Origin: Eubacteriales bacterium
Lineage (GTDB): Bacteria > Bacillota > Clostridia > Lachnospirales > Lachnospiraceae
DNA length: 34,055 nt
Assembly: GCA_030536565.1 (NCBI GenBank)
Contig: JAUNPT010000003.1
Span: 1 to 34,055, forward strand
Reading direction: 5' to 3'
Made by a program: the position numbers and the translations under genes. Positions 24,501 to 31,920 of this stretch are shown in pieces. Below the pieces are notes generated by a model that did no database searches, was not told the origin of the DNA, and saw nothing but the letters and a program-made list of their open reading frames with translations. Positions within the stretch are counted from its first letter, which is position 1, and each line of letters begins with the position of its first letter.

Positions 24501-25951
24501 TCTTTAAGACCCAGCCCCCTCTCAACTGCCAAATCTGCCTCCCTGTACAGCTGCTTTTCCTTTTCCAGTTCCGCCTCTGTACTGGCATAGTCTGATTCCA
24601 TTGACTTAAGGCTCTCTTTATTACTTTCCAGAGCAGCCTGATAACTTTTATAAAATGCTGCTGCCAGCTCATTCAGTTCGTTTACTATATCCGAATGTTC
24701 ACGCAGCCTGTTCTTCATAGTTTCTTCTAATTCCTTTAAGGCTTTTTCATACTGCCTGTAATCAGCATAATCAGCTGCGGACTCAGTAATTCTGAGTTCT
24801 TCCTCAAGAAGTTTTAATTCCTTGTGCCGGCTGTCATAACCTGCTTTAGTCTCACCAATAAGCTCCTTCATACCCTCAAGCGAATTTTGCTGGCTCATAA
24901 TATCTGCAGCAGCAATATGACAGTTCTCCTCTGCCATTTCACTTTTCATTTTTTCTAGCAGAAGCTCCCCCTGTGAAAGCCTTTCCTCCTGCTGTGCTGC
25001 TATACACTTGACCGCCAAAAGCATGTTAAAAAGCATTTTTGCAGTCTTATCCTTTCTTGCATAAAGGTCTTCAAATGACTTGACGTACTCAGCGAACTGG
25101 GCTAATGCCGACATCTGGCTGTCATAATCACTCATCTGTGCATGCTTTTTAGACAGCTCCACCAGCTTATCCTTAATATCCATAAGCGTCTGCGCCATTC
25201 TGCCTTCATCATTATCTACTGCGAGCCTGTTATTAAAAGATTTCTGAATTATCTCCTCAATAAGCAGATCCTCAACAACCTTTCTGCTGGTGCGGTAATT
25301 AGTTTCAAAATAAGTACGCACATGCCCCTCTGTCTTGTTAATCCCCCTGACAATCTCCCATGCACTTTCAAATATTCCATACTGGCTGATAAAGCTCTGA
25401 TAGTCTCCCTTTCTGTCAAAAATACAGACAGAAACATTAAAATCATTCTTTTCTAGCTCCCTTAAATATGTCTTTAATCCGTTATATGTAATTCTTTCCC
25501 CATCACTTGCCAGTGGAAGATTTTTAATGTCATTGTCACCAAATTCCCTATAAAAAATGCAGTAATTAAAATATTCCACACTGGCTGACGACAGATTATC
25601 ATGCTGCCCCTCATCATCAGTGCTTCTTCCCTTCCTTGCACAAAACCCGGTTGTCATATACTTATAATTATCCTTCTGATAGCAGGAATCAAGCTTCCAC
25701 TCTACCAATGAATGAATTACAGTATTGCCTCCTCCTGCTCTGAAAAGTTTCTCGATTGGCTGCTTATCATCTAATGTGCAGTTAGGAAGCATGTTCTGAA
25801 GTAAAAGGAGCATCAAAAGGCTTTTTCCACCGCCGTTAGCCAAATCGTATATGGCGTTTTTACCATTAAATCTCATAATGAAATCATCATAAAACTGCGT
25901 TCCAAAATTGTACTTTACATTATTTACACGAACCCTGTTTATCTGTGGCAT
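21530..25951 (-). CDS. jetC: SMC-like coiled-coil ATPase, MukB/JetC-like
   Basis: A 1473-aa SMC-type protein. The N-terminal Walker A is LANGGGKS at about residues 37-44. Two very long coiled coils (about 280-630 and 750-1290) flank a globular hinge-like region (630-750). The C-terminal head has a signature-like STGQSQG from about 1347 and Walker B IFIDNPFG from about 1383, where Asn1387 stands at the position of the usual catalytic Glu. Such proteins fold or extrude DNA as condensins (MukBEF, MksBEF) or, with JetD, cut plasmids (Wadjet). AGGAGG lies 4 nt before the ATG, which overlaps the end of the preceding gene by 13 nt. The JetC name is by architecture, not by database match. Confidence 0.8.
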   Translation of the reverse strand: MPQINRVRVNNVKYNFGTQFYDDFIMRFNGKNAIYDLANGGGKSLLMLLLLQNMLPNCTLDDKQPIEKLFRAGGGNTVIHSLVEWKLDSCYQKDNYKYMTTGFCARKGRSTDDEGQHDNLSSASVEYFNYCIFYREFGDNDIKNLPLASDGERITYNGLKTYLRELEKNDFNVSVCIFDRKGDYQSFISQYGIFESAWEIVRGINKTEGHVRTYFETNYRTSRKVVEDLLIEEIIQKSFNNRLAVDNDEGRMAQTLMDIKDKLVELSKKHAQMSDYDSQMSALAQFAEYVKSFEDLYARKDKTAKMLFNMLLAVKCIAAQQEERLSQGELLLEKMKSEMAEENCHIAAADIMSQQNSLEGMKELIGETKAGYDSRHKELKLLEEELRITESAADYADYRQYEKALKELEETMKNRLREHSDIVNELNELAAAFYKSYQAALESNKESLKSMESDYASTEAELEKEKQLYREADLAVERGLGLKEYTQKLIKQYEADMADKLSERGMLVAENAQAEADKAGRSLDMQRAGSQKAEAELEAARNDFDKCSSRLMEAEAALQMYEKELELLSGTKTRSDMSKTKLEKLFSIYGAETLEQLIHITLDTYRRMEAQSGELTDRIKELKTFINNAGEGTYSCKDTRRDKLKQYLESQYGEDVVEGHDWFKMLTPGQKRDVIKRTPFVEYSFVIKGDFERIKNDAVLSNFERGACVYPVISEQVLIDTKLEINKDLIVFAMKDMSFLRDDARCEAEIRAAMEEVKNLEAGINKNADRQQMVWEDYTFVLVQSANSADDTLEQSIKELTDKIAGQKRELEKLKNIHEAANNRLERVKQQVESSSRSVEELTGEFAALQKIADMYAQITEEYEKLSQLEDTVRQNREKLELAAKRAAKLEKDCSQAAAGITAKRNELEKLKHTWQLTFAEYYDEKTSASGEALALSMEEIESRFLGLKAVLTQENSDFGDKEKLMNHYRLSMHKCVQSMEYRGTVFDEVRQKVKNGEVPQFDGAQCMKLKGQIKRLRSQLNETDGELEAQNALLNRLEGSIAHGINQLEQRYGSYEPFPCDNPESFVKQHKELVKKLEDSLKNQEAAIKKLAAENKNTQVIMLDLERIVENAGMKLPVNINPQEIKDIDVEINKYAEIQKEYAAIQKLELKKADEFGKHKQKLIAALESFNGQELASEVRISVRLPENITQTGQLADNLNETNTFIQLEKERVTKGIDDMERIKDNFENRCIQTCCNIKTELDRLPKLSNITLDGKQISIISLMIPYVKEDMYKERMSAYIDETIVVAESFKTPEERLKYIRSRLTWKRLFSVIVTDMNFVRINLYKRERIKEQSRYLRYEEAVGSTGQSQGIYIQFLIAIINYISNMNAASKETTLVGKTIFIDNPFGAAKDIYIWEPIFKMLATNHVQLIVPARGATPAITGRFPVNYILGQKLVDKRQQTVVVDYYSQTNETQLEYTRMDYQQASFDFL

Positions 25952-26679
25952 GTTCCCTCCTGCTCTTTATCAGCATCAGCTTCTTCACCAAGAAGCTGTG
26001 CAAAACGTCCCTTATAATCATCAAAATAATTCTCAATCAAAGCTCTGAAGCGGTCTGTTGGATAAAACCTGTCACTTACGTCCACGAGCAGCTCCTGTGA
26101 TACCAAAAAATTGAATACCATTTTAACAAAGCCTGATTTGGAATTTCTTGCAGCTCTAAGCCCTGACTGTTCTTCCGCTGTTGTAACCGGAAGCTCGTCC
26201 CAGCTTAAAGCAATCTGCTTAAAACTGTTCTCACAAACTTCATCAATAACAAGCCCCTGCTTGTCACTTATAACAATCCTGCTTGTCTTATCAACATTTG
26301 CAATAACGTCCTCTACCCTTATAAATTCAGCAAATGTAGAGCTTACTGTATCACTGTAAAATTCTGTAATTGTATTGTATATAACAAAATATGCCAGATA
26401 CAAATCCTTATTGACCTTAAGCCCCATAGCTTTTCTTAATTCTTCATTTGTGTACCCGAAAACCTGATTATTCTCACCGGGACTGATGTAGAGTCCATTA
26501 TTATACTCATATAAATTAAGGTTCATCTTTTTTAATGACATATGAACAATATCATATACCTCGGCATTTGTGTTATATTCCTGATAAAGTGCTCCATTAT
26601 TCCCCTTTTCAGAAACATTTTCTCCCATAATAAGACGTGACACAATATCTAATGCCCTGTCCAGATTTCTATTTTCCAC
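25939..26679 (-). CDS. jetB: MukE/JetB-like partner of the SMC complex
   Basis: A 246-aa protein with no motif I recognise directly. It has helical segments that could form winged helices near the C-terminus (FVKMVFNFLVSQELLVDVSDRF, split by a turn, and FYPTDRFRALIENYFDDYKGRF). Position between the kleisin-like and SMC-like genes, and length, fit the MukE/JetB/MksE subunit, which bridges kleisin and DNA. The frame is open to a GTG at 26715 that overlaps the upstream gene, but the GTG at 26679 has GGGAGG upstream and gives the N-terminus MENRNLDRALDI, so I prefer it. I recall annotations of such proteins as DUF6063. Confidence 0.65.
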   Translation of the reverse strand: MENRNLDRALDIVSRLIMGENVSEKGNNGALYQEYNTNAEVYDIVHMSLKKMNLNLYEYNNGLYISPGENNQVFGYTNEELRKAMGLKVNKDLYLAYFVIYNTITEFYSDTVSSTFAEFIRVEDVIANVDKTSRIVISDKQGLVIDEVCENSFKQIALSWDELPVTTAEEQSGLRAARNSKSGFVKMVFNFLVSQELLVDVSDRFYPTDRFRALIENYFDDYKGRFAQLLGEEADADKEQEGTCHR

Positions 26680-26704
26680 GCTTATCTCTACCTCCCAAAA
26701 ATGT

Positions 26705-28231
26705 TCATATACCACTGTTTATCTGTGGTTTAACAATTTCAAAAATCAGGTTTGTAATCTCTGTATCCTCACATATGTGAAGCAATTCCTCCTGCCTGTC
26801 TATCTCAAAGGAAACTTCATCTTTGCCTTCATAATGCTCTTTTAGGATTTCATCTATAAAGTCCTGGCTTTCCATCTTTAAGCCGCCTATTACATAATTA
26901 TTCTTATGGCACAGATTCACAAAAAAACCATAGTAATCACCATTTTTTAATATACCATCACCATATGCCTTAGCCATTGCTTCATTAAATTCCTTTAATG
27001 ATATTCTTTTCCTCTTATTAAGACATGCAACAAGGTTATCCATAATAAAGATATAGTTATCCCTGATTCTTAAATTAGCCAGCTCGTCCTCAAAAATAAT
27101 ATCCTCGGGCGTATCAAGGCTGACACGCTCGGCCTTTTCATATTTTGCAGGTTTAACAAGCAAAGCATTATCAATGGAGTTAACCGGAAACCGTTTCTTA
27201 ATATTAGGCTTAAACAGTGGTCTTAAAAATTGCTCAAGAAGCTGTGCCCTGTCTGTTTTAATCATATCGTTTAAAGCTGTGGAAAAATCCATATGGCTTC
27301 TCAAACGTCCCAGTTTTGCCCTCCTTACAGCATCATCTGTCAGCTTCTGCATATCCGTACAGGCACGCAGCAGATCTCCATGCTTATTCATAGCAACCTT
27401 TAACTGGTTTTCCAGGTTATATATATCACTTATAGAATTATAATAGCCTTCACCTGCACCTCCTGTGCTTTCCATTTTCTTTAGTGCAGCTTCGATAAGC
27501 TCCTTATTTTTCTTAAAGAGCTTTTCTTCATCTGCAAACCAGCGCATTCCAGTGTCCACAAATTCCTCATAGGCTTCAATTCCGGCAAACACGTCACAAG
27601 ACAGTGTGGACAGCACCTCATTTTTCTTTAACTGGAGTCTGTTTACTTCCTCATTTATACGCTCAATAACCTCTGTCCCGCCCTTAAAATTCTGTGTCTT
27701 AATCATTTTTTCAAGCAGCAGCTGCTGTACACTTATTTTACTTTCGTCCTTAATCTCCTTCGTATCCAGATAAAACTCTACAGCCTCCGGACTTATTGAA
27801 TACCACACTGTGGAATCTGTAATCTGGCTTTCAATTATCTTCTGTCTGGATACTCTCTTTTTCTTATCAACCGGGTCAAAATATGTAAATTCAAAGGGCT
27901 TCCCATCATTTTTCACCTTATCGAATATATAATCTGCAAGCCCCTTATACTCCTCATTTGTAAGCTCCAGACCGAAATCACCTTTTACCACTTTTGTAAT
28001 AAATTCCAGATACTCAGGATAAGTAACATCTTTTTCCTTAAAATTATTTTCCTCAATAAAGAAACGAAGAATTGCCATGAGAATATAACCCATATCCAGA
28101 ATCTCATATTTTCCCTCCTTGTACTGGGAAAATGAAATGTCTATGAGCTTAAAAAATGGATAGTATTTCTTCAGATTAAGCATCCTCTCCCTATGGTCTG
28201 AGATTATCTCATTATGCATATTTAACGCCAT
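26705..28231 (-). CDS. jetA: kleisin-like subunit, MukF/JetA-like
   Basis: A 508-aa soluble protein. The N-terminal 130 residues look like a winged-helix domain (GYILMAILRFFIEENNF and TYPEYLEFITKVV). The middle is helical (about 170-330, including a coiled region LEKMIKTQNF...NEVLSTL). The C-terminal part again looks winged-helix. It occupies the first position of the three-gene SMC set, as JetA/MukF/MksF do. I recall related proteins annotated as Wadjet JetA (formerly DUF5716), but this rests on memory. It starts 45 bp after recR in the same direction without a visible terminator, so it is probably part of the dnaX operon. Confidence 0.7.
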   Translation of the reverse strand: MALNMHNEIISDHRERMLNLKKYYPFFKLIDISFSQYKEGKYEILDMGYILMAILRFFIEENNFKEKDVTYPEYLEFITKVVKGDFGLELTNEEYKGLADYIFDKVKNDGKPFEFTYFDPVDKKKRVSRQKIIESQITDSTVWYSISPEAVEFYLDTKEIKDESKISVQQLLLEKMIKTQNFKGGTEVIERINEEVNRLQLKKNEVLSTLSCDVFAGIEAYEEFVDTGMRWFADEEKLFKKNKELIEAALKKMESTGGAGEGYYNSISDIYNLENQLKVAMNKHGDLLRACTDMQKLTDDAVRRAKLGRLRSHMDFSTALNDMIKTDRAQLLEQFLRPLFKPNIKKRFPVNSIDNALLVKPAKYEKAERVSLDTPEDIIFEDELANLRIRDNYIFIMDNLVACLNKRKRISLKEFNEAMAKAYGDGILKNGDYYGFFVNLCHKNNYVIGGLKMESQDFIDEILKEHYEGKDEVSFEIDRQEELLHICEDTEITNLIFEIVKPQINSGI

Positions 28232-28276
28232 TGCAATCCACTCTACTTTCTACATTCCTTTTTATACAGTCTTTTA

Positions 28277-28873
28277 TTAAAGCTGCGTCCTTCCATCAAG
28301 CGCACGAAGAAGCGTTACCTCGTCAATATACTCTAAATCTCCGCCTACCGGTACTCCACTGGCAATCCTGGTCACCTTAATTCCTGTTGGCTTTACAAGC
28401 CTGCCAATATACATAGCTGTCGTTTCACCCTCCAGACTTGAATTTGTGGCGATTATAACCTCTCCCACATCACCCTCAAGCCTTTTCATAAGCTCTTTAA
28501 GCTTTATATCCCCCGGGCCGATTCCAAGCATTGGGCTGATTGCGCCATGCAGCACATGATAAACACCCTCATACTTGCCAGTCTTTTCATATGCCGCCAT
28601 ATCCCTGGTATGTTCAACTACCATAATAGTCCTGTGATCGCGGTTAACATTAGCACATATAGGGCACAGCTCCTTATCTGTCAGGGTAAAGCACTCTTTA
28701 CAATAATGTATGTTTGCTTTAGCTTCGGTAATTGCTGACGACAGACCTTCCACTTCTTCCTTTGGCATGTTTATAATGTGAAATGCCAGGCGCTGGGCGC
28801 TCTTTGCCCCAACCCCTGGTAATCTCGACAGCTGTTCTATTAATTTATTAATATGTTCACTGTATATGTCCAT
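28277..28873 (-). CDS. recR: recombination mediator RecR
   Basis: A 198-aa DNA-repair protein that works with RecO and RecF to load RecA at gaps. Helix-hairpin-helix LPGVGAKSAQRLAFHI is at about 18-33, the Cys4 zinc site has C58, C61, C70 and C73, and a Toprim domain begins at MVVEHTRDMAAYEKTG. Its ATG overlaps the ybaB stop by one base (TAATG), showing coupling. The order dnaX-ybaB-recR is standard in bacteria. Confidence 0.97.
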   Translation of the reverse strand: MDIYSEHINKLIEQLSRLPGVGAKSAQRLAFHIINMPKEEVEGLSSAITEAKANIHYCKECFTLTDKELCPICANVNRDHRTIMVVEHTRDMAAYEKTGKYEGVYHVLHGAISPMLGIGPGDIKLKELMKRLEGDVGEVIIATNSSLEGETTAMYIGRLVKPTGIKVTRIASGVPVGGDLEYIDEVTLLRALDGRTQL

Positions 28874-29223
28874 TAAAACAGGCCTCCGCCTAATCCGCCC
28901 AGACCTCCTGTAATCTTAGACATCTGTGCCTGAGACTCCTCCTCACACTTACGAAGGGCTTCATTAGCTGCTGCTACAATTAAATCTTCCAACATCTCAA
29001 CATCATCTGGATCTACTGCCTCCGGGTCAATCTTAACCTTAGTTATCTCTCTTTTACCAGTCACAGTAACCTCTACAACTCCACCACCTGCTGCAGCTGT
29101 AAATTCTTTTGATTCAAGGGCTGCCTGCTGCTCCTCCATCTGTCTTTGCATTCTCTGGGCCTGCTTCATTAAATTATTCATATTACCAGGCATACCGCCT
29201 GGAAAACCACCTCTTTTAGCCAT
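28873..29223 (-). CDS. ybaB: YbaB/EbfC nucleoid-associated protein
   Basis: A 116-aa DNA-binding protein of the YbaB/EbfC family, a small tweezer-like dimer that coats DNA. The N-terminal Gly/Met-rich part (PGGMPGNMNNLMKQAQRMQ) is followed by the core GGGVVEVTVTGKREITKVKI and DPDDVEMLEDLIVAAANEA. The C-terminus is Gly-rich. The start overlaps the dnaX stop by one base (TAATG) with AAGGAGG upstream. Confidence 0.96.
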   Translation of the reverse strand: MAKRGGFPGGMPGNMNNLMKQAQRMQRQMEEQQAALESKEFTAAAGGGVVEVTVTGKREITKVKIDPEAVDPDDVEMLEDLIVAAANEALRKCEEESQAQMSKITGGLGGLGGGLF

Positions 29224-30866
29224 TAGATAAATTCCTCCTTATCATCTACTTCAATTTCTTTATTTATCAACTCACGGATATCTATATACCTTGAATGAAA
29301 ATCATCATTTTCCTCAAGCATAGTACATATTATATTAACCCGTATGCCTGTGCGTTCCTCGATTAATTCGACAAGCTTTTCTATATTTTCTTCTCTGCTT
29401 ATTACGCCGTAAGCACTTCTTGATTTTAACATAATCTCAAGACTTTTTCTATCCTCTGACAACGTAACATTTGCCTGCATCAAAATATTTACCTGCATAG
29501 GGTCATCATAAGAACGTATTATTGTATCCCACTGGGCGGCAATCTGTGCTATGTCCTCTGGAAGTGCATCTATTATACGCCTTTCTGCAGGCTTTAGGAC
29601 TGCTGCCTCATTTTCCTGTAAAACAGCCTCATCTGTCCCCATATTACGGGCTGTGTATACACCCGCTGGAATTACTCCATTTTTTATATTTTCAAGTGCC
29701 TCCTGCATCTGCTTTTCCAGCACTGATATTCTGCTTACAAGCGTTGCTGTGTCGGCTGTCCTGTCCATAGCCGGGCGCATAAGCTTAATGAGCGTAACCT
29801 CTATCTTTATTCTTTTCTGCGTTGAAAACTTTAAATCTGCTGACAGCTCTGACAGCACCCTTATATAACGCATCAGTGTCTCTACATCAATAGTACCCGC
29901 ATCTTCTCTGAGCGTTTCCATATTCTCCGCAGAAACCTCTATAACATCTGCAATTTTTTCCTGATTGTCAGAAGACTGGATAAGCAGAAGATTCCTAAGA
30001 TACCATATGAAGTCATTTACAAACTGCGCCAAATCTCTGCCCTGCATGATTATTTCTTCCAAAAGCTCCATACAGCCTGATGTATCTCCAGAAAGAATTA
30101 TCTTAAGTGCTCTTGAAAATACATCTGTATCAACTGCCCCAAGCACCTCTAACACATTTTCGTACTTTAAATCCCTGCCGAGGTAGAAGGCAATACACTG
30201 ATCCAATAGACTTAGTGCATCTCGCATGGAACCATCGGCAGCCTTCGCCACATATCTTACAGCCTTATCCTCTACATTAATCTTTTCAGCCTCCATAAGC
30301 TGTGAAAGCCTGCCTGCAATTGTATCTATGGAAATCCTATGAAAATCGTATCTCTGACATCTTGAGAGTATTGTTATTGGTATCTTGTGCGCCTCTGTTG
30401 TCGCAAGAATAAATATAACATAAGACGGTGGTTCCTCCAATGTCTTTAAAAGCGCATTAAAGGCTCCTATTGACAGCATATGAACCTCATCTATAATGTA
30501 GACCTTATAACGTCCTTCAGTTGGAGAATACAAAACCTCATCGCGAATCTCCCTGATATTATCCACACCATTATTAGATGCCGCATCAATTTCAATTACA
30601 TTCATTGATGTTCCTGCTGCAATTGCCCTGCAGGAAGGGCACTCGCCGCACGGATTTCCATCCTGCGGATTTTCGCAGTTAACTGCCTTGGCTAATATTT
30701 TGGCTACCGTTGTCTTACCAGTTCCCCTCGTTCCGCAGAACAAATAAGCATGACCTATCCTATCCGCCTTAATCTGATTCTGCAATGTTGTTACTATATG
30801 ATCCTGCCCCTTTACTTCTTTGAAATCCAAAGGGCGCCATTTTCTGTACAGTGCCTGATATGACAT
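29223..30866 (-). CDS. dnaX: DNA polymerase III subunit gamma/tau
   Basis: A 547-aa clamp-loader ATPase. Walker A GTRGTGKT is at 45-52, zinc cysteines at C64, C73, C76 and C79, DEVH (Walker B) at 126-129 and the SRC motif in ILSRCQRYDF. The C-terminal third is the tau-type extension. I choose ATG 30866 (MSYQALYRKWRP), the conserved start, with AAAGG about 12 nt upstream; GTG 30872 two codons earlier is also possible. The frame is open back to 30926. It is preceded by the SRP RNA on the same strand. Confidence 0.96.
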   Translation of the reverse strand: MSYQALYRKWRPLDFKEVKGQDHIVTTLQNQIKADRIGHAYLFCGTRGTGKTTVAKILAKAVNCENPQDGNPCGECPSCRAIAAGTSMNVIEIDAASNNGVDNIREIRDEVLYSPTEGRYKVYIIDEVHMLSIGAFNALLKTLEEPPSYVIFILATTEAHKIPITILSRCQRYDFHRISIDTIAGRLSQLMEAEKINVEDKAVRYVAKAADGSMRDALSLLDQCIAFYLGRDLKYENVLEVLGAVDTDVFSRALKIILSGDTSGCMELLEEIIMQGRDLAQFVNDFIWYLRNLLLIQSSDNQEKIADVIEVSAENMETLREDAGTIDVETLMRYIRVLSELSADLKFSTQKRIKIEVTLIKLMRPAMDRTADTATLVSRISVLEKQMQEALENIKNGVIPAGVYTARNMGTDEAVLQENEAAVLKPAERRIIDALPEDIAQIAAQWDTIIRSYDDPMQVNILMQANVTLSEDRKSLEIMLKSRSAYGVISREENIEKLVELIEERTGIRVNIICTMLEENDDFHSRYIDIRELINKEIEVDDKEEFI

Positions 30867-30913
30867 ATGCACACCTGACCTTTCTACAACTGCAACATTC
30901 ACTTTCAGAGCTT

Positions 30914-30929
30914 TGCGTGCCTGCACGCA
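30914..30929 (-). other. short hairpin in the SRP RNA-dnaX interval
   Basis: A 6-bp stem TGCGTG/CACGCA with a 4-nt loop lies between the SRP RNA and dnaX. No T-run follows it on the minus strand, so it is more likely a dnaX leader structure than a terminator. Confidence 0.35.
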
Positions 30930-30944
30930 CGTCTGAGATGATTA

Positions 30945-30973
30945 TTTATATGGATGTTGTACTTCATTGTTCA
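30945..30973 (-). promoter_or_regulatory. possible dnaX promoter
   Basis: On the minus strand TGAACA (30968-30973) and TATAAA (30945-30950) are 17 bp apart, about 80 bp before the dnaX start. The -10 is good and the -35 is weak. It would let dnaX be transcribed independently of the SRP RNA. Confidence 0.4.
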
Positions 30974-30980
30974 CGCAAAA

Positions 30981-31247
30981 TACCGCGCGTTCTGCTTCGA
31001 GCAACGCTCCACAGACGTTACCGATACAGTTAGCTCGATTCAGGCACCCTTCCGGCACACAGGAGGTTTCACTTAAGGCTGCTTCATTCCTGACCTGACC
31101 TGATTCATGAACTCTTGTTGCGAAAGACCCAAATGTCAACACCACTTTTATCGGGCAGCTCCATAAATAATTGCCCTCGGCCGAACATCACCCCAGCTAT
31201 AGCGGATTGCTGGTACAGGGTGCCGCTGACTCCCCGGCTGCGCGGTA
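30981..31247 (-). ncRNA. ffs: signal recognition particle RNA, large Gram-positive type
   Basis: An RNA of about 267 nt. Its two ends pair perfectly over 8 bp (TACCGCGC and GCGCGGTA on the minus strand), closing helix 5. The helix 8 core is clear near 31070-31105: GGTCA, a GGAA tetraloop, then TGAAGCAGCC. The 5' part has the Alu-like domain of large SRP RNAs, including a stem around CCAGCAATCCGCTATAGCTGG split at its loop. The RNA binds Ffh and targets nascent membrane proteins. Its position beside dnaX and tadA matches Bacillus subtilis, but here tadA points the other way. The exact ends are inferred from the pairing and promoter. Confidence 0.9.
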
Positions 31248-31253
31248 AACTTT

Positions 31254-31282
31254 ATTATACTTATAACCTTAGTATTTGTCAA
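31254..31282 (-). promoter_or_regulatory. consensus sigma-A promoter of the SRP RNA
   Basis: On the minus strand TTGACA (31277-31282) and TATAAT (31254-31259) are separated by exactly 17 bp, a perfect consensus in both boxes. Transcription is expected to begin about 7 bp downstream, at the 5' end of the SRP RNA. This fits the strong expression needed for this RNA. Confidence 0.9.
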
Positions 31283-31396
31283 GATTTCCTACCGTTTTTA
31301 CAAGAGGTTTTCCCTCCCTTTATCCTTGTGCTAAAATGTGTTATTATACAGAAAATCATAATCAGCACTGGTTACTTGACCGAAATGGAGAGCTTT

Positions 31397-31909
31397 ATGG
31401 ACGCTGTCAAAGAAACTAACACCGAAAATATAAATTCAGAAGATATAAAATATATGAAAAAAGCTATTGCTCAGGCAAAAAAGGCTGCCAGACTTATGGA
31501 GGTTCCAATTGGATGTATAATCGTTCATGAAGGAAAAATAATCGGACGCGGCTATAACCGTAGAAACACTGATAAAACTACCCTTGGCCATGCCGAAATA
31601 ACTGCCATCAAAAAAGCAAGCAAGGCTTTAAATGACTGGCGGCTGGAAGACTGCACAATGTATGTTACTCTTGAGCCCTGTCAGATGTGTGCCGGAGCTA
31701 TTATTCAGGCCCGTATTCCACGTGTAGTCATCGGCTCAATGAATCCCAAGGCGGGCTGTGCAGGCTCTGTATTAAATATCCTTAAAATGCCTTCGTTCAA
31801 CCATCAGGCAGACATAACCAAAGATGTTCTAAAAGAAGAATGTTCTACGCTGTTAACGACATTTTTTAAAAATCTGCGTGAACAAAAAAAGGCTCAAAAG
31901 GAGGGGTAA
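31397..31909 (+). CDS. tadA: tRNA-specific adenosine deaminase TadA
   Basis: A 170-aa zinc enzyme that deaminates A34 to inosine in tRNA-Arg(ACG). The zinc and proton-shuttle motif HAE is at 65-67 and PCQMC at 94-98. Start ATG 31397 has GGAG 6 nt upstream; another in-frame ATG lies four codons earlier, and the frame continues far upstream over the SRP RNA without coding sense. It is divergent from the SRP RNA-dnaX unit, and its own promoter is not obvious. Confidence 0.93.
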   Translation: MDAVKETNTENINSEDIKYMKKAIAQAKKAARLMEVPIGCIIVHEGKIIGRGYNRRNTDKTTLGHAEITAIKKASKALNDWRLEDCTMYVTLEPCQMCAGAIIQARIPRVVIGSMNPKAGCAGSVLNILKMPSFNHQADITKDVLKEECSTLLTTFFKNLREQKKAQKEG

Positions 31910-31920
31910 CACTATAAATC

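Noticed and set aside
21530..28231. Calling the SMC set a complete Wadjet defence system
   Set aside because: No JetD-like toprim nuclease gene is next to it, and the surroundings are housekeeping genes without mobile elements.
30942..31145. 67-aa minus-strand open frame over the SRP RNA
   Set aside because: The sequence is explained by the RNA structure and promoter; the frame has no SD or family resemblance.
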